A stretch of 64,000 nucleotides of DNA, from NCBI RefSeq assembly GCF_003122425.1, contig NZ_CP021659.1:2046001-2110000 (forward strand), read 5' to 3'. Shown one piece after another: positions 52,943 to 60,927 of this stretch. Numbering within the stretch: position 1 is the first letter of the stretch; the number at the start of each line of letters is the position of its first letter. This DNA is from Candidatus Fukatsuia symbiotica. GTDB taxonomy: Bacteria; Pseudomonadota; Gammaproteobacteria; Enterobacterales; Enterobacteriaceae. A model generated the notes under the pieces. The model was not told the DNA's origin and did no database searches. It was given only the letters and a program-made list of their open reading frames with translations. The translations under genes and the position numbers were made by a program.

Positions 52943-53442
52943 GTAAGCTAAGCAAACCCATGCTGGGACTTATTTTGGCAGGAGCGACAGCGACAACCAT
53001 CCTTGCTCAATTTCTGCATGAAAAAGAAAGCAATCGGCTGACAGCTTACCGAGACGGCGCGAATGTGTGGACAATTTGCCGCGGTGCGACACGAGTTGAT
53101 GACAAGCCGGTGAGGCAAAGCCTGCAACTCAGTGCAAAAAAATGCGAGCAAGTTAACAAATTTGAGGTAGATAAAGCGATCGCCTGGGTAGAACGTCATG
53201 TTCAGGTACCGTTAAGCGACGCCCAGAAAGCCGGTATTGCTTCATTTTGTCCGTATAACATCGGTGCAAGTAAATGCTTCTCGTCGACTTTTTATCGAAA
53301 ATTGAATGCCGGTGACTACCACGGTGCTTGTGCAGAAATCAAACGCTGGCCATTTGATGGCGGTAAAGATTGTCGCATTCGAGCTAATAACTGTGCGGGT
53401 CAAGTAATGAGACGAGCGCAAGAAAGTGAACTCACCTGTTGA
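52939..53442 (+). CDS. Phage endolysin, T4-lysozyme-like (GH24), signal-anchor type
   Basis: 167 residues. An N-terminal weakly hydrophobic helix ([19 protein letters not shown]) is of the signal-arrest-release type that pairs with pinholins. Catalytic E-x8-D-x5-T is present in [10 protein letters not shown] followed by [27 protein letters not shown] and [20 protein letters not shown] are family features, and several cysteines are conserved for redox control. Open and probably functional. Confidence 0.88.
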   Translation: MSKLSKPMLGLILAGATATTILAQFLHEKESNRLTAYRDGANVWTICRGATRVDDKPVRQSLQLSAKKCEQVNKFEVDKAIAWVERHVQVPLSDAQKAGIASFCPYNIGASKCFSSTFYRKLNAGDYHGACAEIKRWPFDGGKDCRIRANNCAGQVMRRAQESELTC

Positions 53443-53449
53443 GGACTCG

Positions 53450-53861
53450 ATGTTTAACCGATTCATTTTTTATCCTGATGAGTCTCATTCTGCTCGTCAG
53501 TCTGGTGGCTGTTTATTACCATACTGAATCAGCAAAAAAAGACAGCGTCATCAAAACGATAAGGGATGAGCGCGATAACCTCTTTATCACGCTCCAAACA
53601 ACGCAGAAGCAACACCAACAAATAGCCGTGCTCGATAACAAACACACCCGAGAATTAACCGATGGTAAAACTCAGCTCGCTGCCCGCTGTGAAACATTGC
53701 CCGACACCCCCACGGCCACCCGCCTGGATGATGCTACCGGTGTCTGACTTGACGACACCGTTATCAACGATTATTTCCGTCTCCGGGAAGGAATAGCAAT
53801 TGTCACGCAGCAAATTGTGGGCTTGCAGGCGTACATTACCCAGGTTTGTTTGGCTCAATAA
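53450..53861 (+). pseudogene. Phage Rz-like spanin, frame break and in-frame stop
   Basis: ATG 53450 opens MFNRFIF; removing one T from TTTTTT (53466-53471) continues ILMSLILLVSLVAVYYHTES and a coiled coil (DSVIKTIRDERDNLF) typical of inner-membrane spanins. An in-frame TGA follows RLDDATGV; beyond it the same frame gives INDYFRLREGIAIVTQQIVG and ends VCLAQ at 53861. Completes a holin-endolysin-Rz lysis cassette. Confidence 0.7.
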
Positions 53862-54046
53862 ATAATCGAAAAGATAACGTTGGGTTACGGTGTTAGCGCC
53901 ATACGCATTTGAAATGCCGAGGGTGAATTCACCCGTAAGCCTTTTCAAAGGGTCGGATTTGAAATCCTACCCTTGAGTGTCAACAGCAATCGAATTTTGA
54001 CCCACTAACCCGGTAAAAACGGCAATATAAAATTGACCCACTCTGA

Positions 54047-54190
54047 TTATTTTTCATCCCAAAATGAGTGCTTTTCCAGATCGGTGATAGGTACAATTCC
54101 AACTGTTTTTTTTCCCTTTAATCGGTAGCTGTTACCGCTGATTTGGACGATGTCACGAGTTTCGCACTGTAATAAATGATGGTAAAAGGA
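54047..54190 (-). pseudogene. IS21-family IstB, C-terminal fragment
   Basis: The reverse strand encodes HHLLQCETRDIVQISGNSYR and a tail ending LEKHSFWDEK. This resembles IstB C-termini (HH..V..I.GNSYRLK). Two copies of TTGACCCACT, in the same direction, at 53995 and 54033 suggest the multiple terminal repeats of an IS21 end. Confidence 0.55.
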
Positions 54191-54221
54191 GAGTAGAAAA
54201 AAAGATAAGAATGGTAATGAG

Positions 54222-55299
54222 ATGTCAGGTTATCCCTGTACGAAAGACCTTTATAAAGCATTTTTACAAGCGAGTCGTGTGAGATATTCTAGTCTGGCGT
54301 TGTCAGAAGTGAGCCCGTCGAGGGTATCCCATGATAGCGTAATTCGCAGGTTAAAGAGCCGCTGTTTTCGTCCCAAAGAGTTGTGGCACCTTGTCGCGCC
54401 CTCGATTGAGCGGGGAGCGCCTTGTTTACTGATTGCGGCTGATACTGTGCTAGCAAAAAAACGGAGTAAGAAGATAGAGCTGTTTCATTATCAATATTCT
54501 GGTAATGAACATGATGTGATATAGCAGGCGCCATGTAACGTGATCACTTTTGTTAATAAATATTAATTAATATCAATATGTTATTTCTGATTTTCATAAT
54601 CAACTTATACGGCTCCTGCTATAGCAGGTATTGGTTTGGTTAATCTGCTGTGGCAGGGGTCTTGAAACGGGAGAGTCAGTGCCTATTGACTACCGAATTG
54701 ACGACAAAGAGACCGCCGGAAAAACAAAAAGCTCGCATTTTTGCGACATGCTCAAACTGGCAAAAGCGAGGGGCATAAGTCCTGAAGCGGTGGTGATGGA
54801 TGCGTGGTATTCAAGTTTAGATAATCTCAACGCCATTCGTTCTCCTGGCTGGATTGGGGTCACCACGTTGAGAAAGAACCGGATAGTTAATCGTAACGTA
54901 AAATTAGCCTCACTTGATATTCCAGAAGAAGGGCTTTCAGTACACCTGCGGGGCTATGGTTAGGTGACAGTCTTCAAGTTTGTGGCCAAACACGGTCGCA
55001 TTGATTATGTTGCTACGAACCAAGAGACCCCCACTCGGGGACAAATTAGTGCTGTCACCGAAGCCCGTTGGTCTGTTGAAGTTTATCATCGGGAAGTCAA
55101 ACAAACTTGTGGCATAGAACGCTGTCAGGCCCGCACAGGCCGGGCGTAAAGAAATCATATTTTTCTGGCCATGGCTGCCTGGTTTGAACAACATAAACGC
55201 CGTCTGTCCGAAAAAATAACTCTTTACCAACAAAATTGGGCTGTCATTAAAAACGCCATTACTGAACACATCAGATCACTCTTGGCTTCCCCAGGTTAG
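54222..55299 (+). pseudogene. IS701-like DDE transposase, interrupted
   Basis: Starts MSGYPCTKDLYKAFLQASRV. LLIAADTVLAKKRSKKIELF precedes the 100-bp MITE at 54522; after it the sequence resumes GIGLVNLLWQ, GLETGESVPIDYRIDDKETA and SPEAVVMDAWYSSLDNLNAI (second Asp region). Two stops interrupt the remainder (TAG at 54961, TAA at 55147), yet EARWSVEVYHREVKQTCGIE, with the catalytic Glu, is readable. It ends at 55299 directly against the metalloprotease coding sequence. Confidence 0.7.
54522..54621 (+). repeat. 100-bp MITE, family B (copy 2)
   Basis: Same element as 41632-41731, inverted, flanked by TA (54520-54521, 54622-54623). Removing it and one TA restores the reading frame of the transposase (HDVIAGIGLVN), showing simple insertion. 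Confidence 0.9.
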
Positions 55300-55892
55300 A
55301 TCCGTGCGTAACTCGTGCTGTACAAGACACAGTTCGACACCATGCAAATGAATGGCTTAAATATGCCAATTTGAAATTTAAGTGGTTACCTGTAAGAAGC
55401 AAAAAGAAGGCAGATATCCGGATTGCTTTTAAGGAAGGCGATGGAAATTGGTCAGACTTAGGAACAAATAGTATAAAGACAGCCGTGAATGAACCTACCA
55501 TGAATTTCGACGGTTTTACCGACGATCCTTCTGATGCAGCCTACTTAAAATCGACCACCTTGCATGAGTTTGGGCATGCTTTAGGTTTGCTACACGAACA
55601 CCACAATCCGGAATGTGGCATCCAATGGAATAAACCGGTTGTGTTAGCCTATTATTTGGATATGTTTGGTTGGGATGCTGCCAAAACGGAGTACAACCTG
55701 TTTAAGAAGTATGCCAAAAATAGGACGCAATATACAGTCTACGACCCAAAATCTATTATGGGCTATTATATACCCAAAGAGCATACGCTAGACGGCCATG
55801 CGGTGGTCGATCCAACCGAGCTTTCTGCCATCGATAAAAGGTTTATAGCCAGTGTGTATCCACGTAGACCAACTGTTCCGAAATGTTTGTAG
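55296..55892 (+). pseudogene. Astacin/matrixin-like zinc metalloprotease, 5' truncated
   Basis: The readable frame begins RAVQDTVRHHANEWLKYANL and continues KADIRIAFKEGDGNWSDLGT. The zinc site is complete: LHEFGHALGLLHEHHNP (HExxHxxGxxH), with a Met-turn at DPKSIMGYYIP and the end LSAIDKRFIASVYPRR. This is a full catalytic domain of a secreted M10/M12-type protease, but the signal peptide and propeptide are missing: upstream lies the end of a transposase. A TTG at 55371 could start a shorter product lacking the first strand. Likely non-functional, or expressed only as a cytosolic fragment. Confidence 0.75.
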
Positions 55893-56087
55893 TGTCGCTT
55901 CTCTGTTTTCATAGAGTTTTTTCCCTGTGAAATAGGACAAAAAGATTACACCCCCTATAATTATGTAGGCTGGGTAATTTCGATTCTGTGGAGAAAATTC
56001 TGACTCCGTCGTGTTGGATAAACCTGATGAATTTTTTGCTGACAAAGAATTTGATCTGCTTTTCCTTCGATTATAATCAATGTTCAT
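55788..56087 (-). CDS. Possible small membrane protein, doubtful
   Basis: 99 codons: polar N-terminus MNIDYNRRKSRSNSLSAKNS, one hydrophobic segment (YPAYIIIGGVIFLSYF), then a charged tail. It overlaps the end of the metalloprotease antisense and lacks a clear ribosome site. It may be chance. Confidence 0.2.
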   Translation of the reverse strand: MNIDYNRRKSRSNSLSAKNSSGLSNTTESEFSPQNRNYPAYIIIGGVIFLSYFTGKKLYENREATLQTFRNSWSTWIHTGYKPFIDGRKLGWIDHRMAV

Positions 56088-56649
56088 TAAGATGGTAGCC
56101 TAGGAACTGGATTGTGCTCTCCGGACAGTGGAGAATATTACGATAAAGCAGGTGTTAAATCGCTTGAACAATTCAAGAATTTTAACTGGTAAAAAAGGAG
56201 GCTACTGATAAATACAATGTTAATTGTTTTATTTATATTAAAAATAATATCCGGAAAGAATAAAAATGGTTACTCCTATGTACCTAGTCGCATTTTAGAG
56301 GATTGTTGGATTAACAATATCGTGTTAACTAAAAACAACCCTGCATCACCCTCATCCATGTGTGCAGGGCGGGATTAAACTCACTAATTAACCAATTTTA
56401 GATTATAAAACGCTCAATTTATATGTATTAATTAAACATATGAGAGAATTTCGTCTGCTGCAAAATTTTAAGCCGTAGGTCGCTAGTCCGCATCCTGTAG
56501 CTGTAGGGTGTACCCAGTAAATTCCCTGAAGTGCTGAAAATAGCACGCTGAATTGAGTTAACCCACTTTTCCAGATGTACCTCAAATCATTTATCTCTCT
56601 CTTTTAACTTATTTATTTTTCATTTTTTTATAAATGAAAGAGGGTATGA
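56088..56649. other. AT-rich intergenic region
   Basis: About 560 bp with no recognisable gene. CCCTGCA and TGCAGGG (about 56339-56369) form a 7-bp stem that may terminate transcripts. Confidence 0.35.
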
Positions 56650-56949
56650 CTAATCTACATCTGCTGACGCCCGAAATGCTGTAAATTGATCGCGTGCTCT
56701 GGATTTGGATTCTATTTGCTCCTGTGCTCTACGCTGAGCGGCTTCTGTGGGAGTGGGTCGCACGGTCTTAGGAGACTCCTCTTTATGACATGCCCTGGGT
56801 GATATCAAAATCCATGTTGATCGAGATTTTATCCACACTTTGCAATCACCTGAATTCCACGTGGGCACAACCCAAGTAGGAGAGGCCAAAACAGGTGTGG
56901 GCAAGAATAAAATTGTTACTGTTTTTAAAAAAGTCTTTATTATTTTCAC
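56650..56949 (-). CDS. Small predicted secreted protein, function unknown
   Basis: 99 residues from GTG 56949, which has AGGAGG seven bases upstream; an ATG at 56967 lies ahead of that site. VKIIKTFLKTVTILFLPTPVLAS is a good signal peptide (basic, hydrophobic, then A-x-A-like). The mature part has two cysteines (GDCKVWIKS, PRACHKEE), Trp residues, and a Glu/Arg/Ala-rich tail. Not recognised. Accessory position. Confidence 0.4.
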   Translation of the reverse strand: MKIIKTFLKTVTILFLPTPVLASPTWVVPTWNSGDCKVWIKSRSTWILISPRACHKEESPKTVRPTPTEAAQRRAQEQIESKSRARDQFTAFRASADVD

Positions 56950-57248
56950 ACGCCATCCTCCTCTCATCCGTTTATAGCTGTAAGTTGCTTTAACCCGATA
57001 AAAATTAACTTAAGCACCGTATCCACCTGAGTTTAAGCTCCTGTTCTTAAACAGTCTGTTTAATACAAAATTATAGTGTGATCAAAGTGGAATTCAACTG
57101 GACGAGTAACAGCCTTCAGGTGATGTTTAACTCATCACGTCCGCGCGCTCAAGGTGTTTTTCGTCCGGGGTTTTACCAGAGTTTTACCATTTGCGAATTC
57201 CAGAAACAAAAAAACCAACACTAAGTGGTTGGTTTAATTGATTAATTT
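56950..57248. other. Intergenic region before tRNA-Pro
   Basis: About 300 bp. The only clear element is the tRNA-Pro terminator near 57203-57234. No attachment-site duplication of the tRNA 3' end was found by eye. Confidence 0.4.
57203..57234 (-). terminator. Rho-independent terminator of tRNA-Pro
   Basis: On the minus strand AACCAACCACTTAGTGTTGG is followed by a run of seven T, 15 bases past the tRNA 3' end. Confidence 0.75.
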
Positions 57249-57325
57249 TGGTCGGCATGAGAAGATTTGAACTTCCGACCCCCGACACCCCATGACGGTG
57301 CGCTACCAAGCTGCGCTACATGCCG
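57249..57325 (-). tRNA. tRNA-Pro (anticodon GGG), encoded CCA
   Basis: 77-nt cloverleaf read on the minus strand: acceptor CGGCATG pairing with CATGCCG, D-arm TAGCGCAGCTTGGTAGCGCA, anticodon loop within CCGTCATGGGGTGTCGG, T-arm GGAAGTTCAAATCTTC, and ACCA. Closely matches E. coli proL. It forms the right edge of the accessory block. Confidence 0.95.
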
Positions 57326-57563
57326 ACGCTGTTGCATGGTACATTTTCTTGCCGCGAATGCAAGCATTCGCGCGACGAACGCTTATATCTTAAGCGGTTA
57401 GTATTAAATATGTGCCAACTGGTTAAATAGTTCTCAATGGTAGTGATATTCGAGATATGGCATGAGTATTCGGTATCTACCTCAAAAAAAAATTGCCATT
57501 GAGTGACCCATTAATATAGCATAACCGCCTTTTTGTTTGTTGCCTCTAATGGTGTGTCTTACA

Positions 57564-58718
57564 ATGAATCTGTCTAATGAAACCGAATTATCCGCCGGGC
57601 AACAACGCTCTCGCTCTTCTTCACCCATTACCCTCAATGGATTATGTAATAAAGATAATGTCCAACGGATCCTTGTGATAAAACTGCGTCACTTCGGTGA
57701 TGTGTTGTTGACCACGCCCCTGCTTAATACCCTAAAAATCCATTTTCCTCATGCTTTGATTGATGTCCTTGTTTACAGTGGCACTCAGGATATATTGTCG
57801 GCGAACAAAACGGTTAATCAAGCCTGGACTGTTATGCGTGGATCAAAATATACCAGTGTTAAGGCTCAAATTTGTAGTGAGTGGGCTTTGTTTAATAATC
57901 TGAAACAACAAGGCTATGATTTAATCCTTAATTTATCGGATCAATGGCGTGCCGGGCTTTATTGTCGTTTACTACAACCTAAATTCAGTATTGCTTTTCA
58001 CTATTCAAAGCGTGATAACTGGCTATGGCGTTACTGTCATTCAAAGTTGGTCTATATATCCAATAGCACGGAACAACATACGGTACTGACTAATCTTGCT
58101 ATTCTGGAGCCACTACAGTTAACTGATGTTAATACTGAAGTGACCATGGCTTACAGCATGGCTGACGTTGAACGTATAACGCAAATTTGTCAGCAGTGGA
58201 AACTAGATAATTATATCTTGATTCAGCCAGGATCCCGCTGGAAGTTCAAAACCTGGTCAAGTGCTTCTTTCAGCCTATTGATTGATCATCTTATTATGCA
58301 AGGCAAAATGGTTGTATTGACCGGTGGAAACGATAAAGCTGCATTGGATCATATTGCCGATATTGTTAATGGTTGTGCTAAAAAAAATGGTTCCCAAAAC
58401 AGTAAGCTTATTAATCTTGCCGGTACACTCACTTTTCCTGAGCTGGCCGTGTTAATTGACCGTGCCTGTTTGTATATTGGTGTCGACTCGGTAGCTATGC
58501 ACATGGCAGCAGCATTACACACACCATCAGTCGTGTTATTCGGACCCACTAATCTTAAACAGTGGTACCCTTGGCAAGCACGGCATACTCTATTGTGGGC
58601 AGGTGATTATCGGCCTTTACCCTCTTCTGATGAAGTTGATACTAATACGACTGAGCGTTATCTGGATGCCATTCCGGTACAGGACGTTATCAAGGCAATC
58701 GATTCTGAATGCTCATAA
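57564..58718 (+). CDS. waaQ: LPS heptosyltransferase III-like (glycosyltransferase family 9)
   Basis: Adds heptose to the inner core of lipopolysaccharide. From ATG 57564 it is 384 residues; other in-frame starts at 57549 and 57537 are possible. VQRILVIKLRHFGDVLLTTP is the donor-enzyme N-terminus seen in WaaQ; IQPGSRWKFKTWSSASFSLL and LYIGVDSVAMHMAAALHTPS with VVLFGPTN are family 9 signatures. It stands alone, away from other waa genes. WaaQ is preferred over WaaC or WaaF because of the GSRWxFKxW motif. Confidence 0.8.
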   Translation: MNLSNETELSAGQQRSRSSSPITLNGLCNKDNVQRILVIKLRHFGDVLLTTPLLNTLKIHFPHALIDVLVYSGTQDILSANKTVNQAWTVMRGSKYTSVKAQICSEWALFNNLKQQGYDLILNLSDQWRAGLYCRLLQPKFSIAFHYSKRDNWLWRYCHSKLVYISNSTEQHTVLTNLAILEPLQLTDVNTEVTMAYSMADVERITQICQQWKLDNYILIQPGSRWKFKTWSSASFSLLIDHLIMQGKMVVLTGGNDKAALDHIADIVNGCAKKNGSQNSKLINLAGTLTFPELAVLIDRACLYIGVDSVAMHMAAALHTPSVVLFGPTNLKQWYPWQARHTLLWAGDYRPLPSSDEVDTNTTERYLDAIPVQDVIKAIDSECS

Positions 58719-58839
58719 TTAGCGTATTTTGTGTTGTATGGTGTTCACAACCCTTATAACTAGTTGTACACTGCAGTGGTATTTTTACATTATACTTCAA
58801 TTAATTAGTAATAGATCGATGATAGGCAATGAACTGATT

Positions 58840-59496
58840 ATGACTCAGGATGAACTTAAAAAAGCAGTTGGCTGGGCAGCATTGAAATATGTCAAACCTA
58901 ACTCCATTGTTGGCGTGGGTACGGGCTCCACGGTTGCACATTTTATCGATGCCTTGGGATCAATCAAACATCAGATTGAAGGTGTTGTTTCCAGCTCGGA
59001 TATATCGACAGCAAAACTTAAAAATCTCGGTATCCCCGTCTTCGACTGTAATGCTGTAGATATGCTGGATATTTATGTGGATAGTGCTGATGAAATTAAT
59101 GAACAAAAACAAATGATTAAGGGAGGGGGTGCGGCATTGACTCGCGAGAAAATTGTTGCTGCTATTGCCGATAAATTTGTTTGTATTATAGATGAATCGA
59201 AACAGGTAAGTGTTTTGGGTAAATTTCCGTTGCCCGTTGAAGTGATCCCGATGGCGCGATCCGCTGTGGCTCGTGAACTGGTTAAACTCGGTGGATTGCC
59301 AGAGTATCGCCAGAATGTGATCACCGATAATGGCAATGAGATCTTGGATGTCCATAATTTGCAGATTGTAGATGCTATCGCTTTAGAAAATACCGTTAAC
59401 TGTATTGCTGGGGTGGTGAGCGTAGGGCTGTTTGCTAACCGTGGTGCAGATGTTGTGTTGGTAGCAACAGCTGATGGCGTCAGGGTTATCGAATAG
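58840..59496 (+). CDS. rpiA: Ribose-5-phosphate isomerase A
   Basis: Interconverts ribose and ribulose 5-phosphate. 218 residues from ATG 58840 ([20 protein letters not shown]), matching E. coli; the longer upstream frame has no family support. [27 protein letters not shown] and [12 protein letters not shown] are the active-site motifs. In E. coli serA follows; here the gene converges directly on fau and serA is missing. Confidence 0.96.
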   Translation: MTQDELKKAVGWAALKYVKPNSIVGVGTGSTVAHFIDALGSIKHQIEGVVSSSDISTAKLKNLGIPVFDCNAVDMLDIYVDSADEINEQKQMIKGGGAALTREKIVAAIADKFVCIIDESKQVSVLGKFPLPVEVIPMARSAVARELVKLGGLPEYRQNVITDNGNEILDVHNLQIVDAIALENTVNCIAGVVSVGLFANRGADVVLVATADGVRVIE

Positions 59497-59549
59497 AATC
59501 AAGAGATTTTTTTGAAGATCGACTAGGGCTAACCAGATTTTGCTGGAGT

Positions 59550-60154
59550 TTATTTCAATGGCCATCGCCACACTTCGTCTGGTGTGATGATCTCCGGTAA
59601 CGGAATATCCCAATCTGCCACCGGCAATTTATCGACGAGCTGACAATCGTAAGCTAGGCCAATGGGATAGGTGCCTTGCTGTTGCCAATACTGTAGAGTG
59701 CGATCATAGAATCCTCCCCCATCCCCAAGCGCTGTCCGAAGCGATCGAATGCCACCAAGGGGGTTAGAATAATATCTAATTGCGCGAGTGGGAGCACAGC
59801 CCGAACGTCTAGTTGAGGCTCGCGGATCTTAAACTGATTGATAATCAGCTGCGTGGTAGCATCATAATGCAAAAATAGCAGATTGCCTCGGCTGAAAGGA
59901 TGTAATACCGGTAGATAAAGCTGCTTTTGTTGTTGCCAAAGTTGTTCAATAATTGGTTGGGTATTCAACTCACCATCAAAAGAGAGAAAAACAGCGATAC
60001 TTTTTGCTTGCTGGACCCTGTCGTGATTAATAACACGCTCGGCAACAAGTTTCGCTGCTATTTGCCGTTGTTGTGACCCGAGGCAACAGCGTTGCTGACG
60101 GATTTTATTTCTAATTTGTCGGCGTAGAAGGATATTCTGTGGAGTCAACGTCAT
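59550..60154 (-). CDS. fau: 5-formyltetrahydrofolate cyclo-ligase (one apparent frameshift)
   Basis: Converts 5-formyl-THF to 5,10-methenyl-THF using ATP. MTLTPQNILLRRQIRNKIRQ leads to LVAFDRFGQRLGMG; the frame breaks in CCCCC 59716-59720. One more G gives the signature GQRLGMGGGFYDRTLQYWQQ and the end ITPDEVWRWPLK at 59550, about 201 residues. Located next to 6S RNA as in most Enterobacterales, where the two are co-transcribed. Confidence 0.9.
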
Positions 60155-60236
60155 AGGCTATCAATTCTGTGAATATTTGCCAATAAAAGCGCATACAGTA
60201 GAAAGGTGTTCACAACAAAAAGTAATCGAGTGATAG

Positions 60237-60420
60237 GATCTCCAAGATGCCGCTGTGGGCTGTAACCCTTGAACCCTTGGTTCAAGGTGAACGCGATGCT
60301 GCAACTTTAAGGCTTCTCGGCGAACCGAGCATGCTCACCAATCACAGAACATCACATCCTTATTGGTACAAAATATCGGCTCAGGGGACTCGCCCACTGG
60401 CAAACATCTCAGAGAATTTC
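60237..60420 (-). ncRNA. ssrS: 6S RNA
   Basis: On the minus strand, TTCTCTGAGATGTTTGCCAG through GAGTCCCCTGAGCCGATATT, GGTGAGCATGCTCGGT and CCTTGAACCAAGGGTTCAAG to GGCATCTTGGAGATC. These are the E. coli 6S blocks, and the ends pair as required. About 184 nt. Binds sigma-70 RNA polymerase in stationary phase. Lies between zapA and fau, the conserved place. Confidence 0.95.
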
Positions 60421-60494
60421 TTACTCACCGTTGAATCTATCATTCGATAGCGATTTATTCAAGTCATACGTTCCTATGTTTCCATTAGGCTACG

Positions 60495-60806
60495 CTATTT
60501 GGGTAAAGCTCGGTCAATGACTTTCTGTAACTCCGTGATACGGAACTCCATTTTGGCAATATAGTCACATTTTTTTCTTTCTTCTTCGTCGGTTTTCACT
60601 TTTTCTTGGGTTAGTTCGGCACAGAGGTTTAACCCCACAATAAAAACTAACTGCTCTGTGTTTGTGACCTTAGTGCGCTCTCTGAGATCTTGCAACCGTT
60701 GCTCAAGATCTTCTTTTGCTTTCTCTAACGCCTCTTGTTTTTCTAGTGGGCAATTAATTTTTAGTGAACGACCAAAAATCTGAATTTCTACCGGTTGTGC
60801 AGACAT
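60495..60806 (-). CDS. zapA: Cell division protein ZapA
   Basis: 103-residue FtsZ-ring stabiliser: [20 protein letters not shown] followed by a coiled coil ([20 protein letters not shown]) and [20 protein letters not shown]. Upstream of 6S RNA as in E. coli. Confidence 0.94.
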   Translation of the reverse strand: MSAQPVEIQIFGRSLKINCPLEKQEALEKAKEDLEQRLQDLRERTKVTNTEQLVFIVGLNLCAELTQEKVKTDEEERKKCDYIAKMEFRITELQKVIDRALPK

Positions 60807-60927
60807 GCCACCTTCCTGCCTAATTTTTGTGCCAAATCGACAACACTACGGATCAAATTATACCACAACATCATGAATCATGAATATCAACACACTCGCT
60901 TCTGATAGCAAGCGGTTTAATGGAAAA

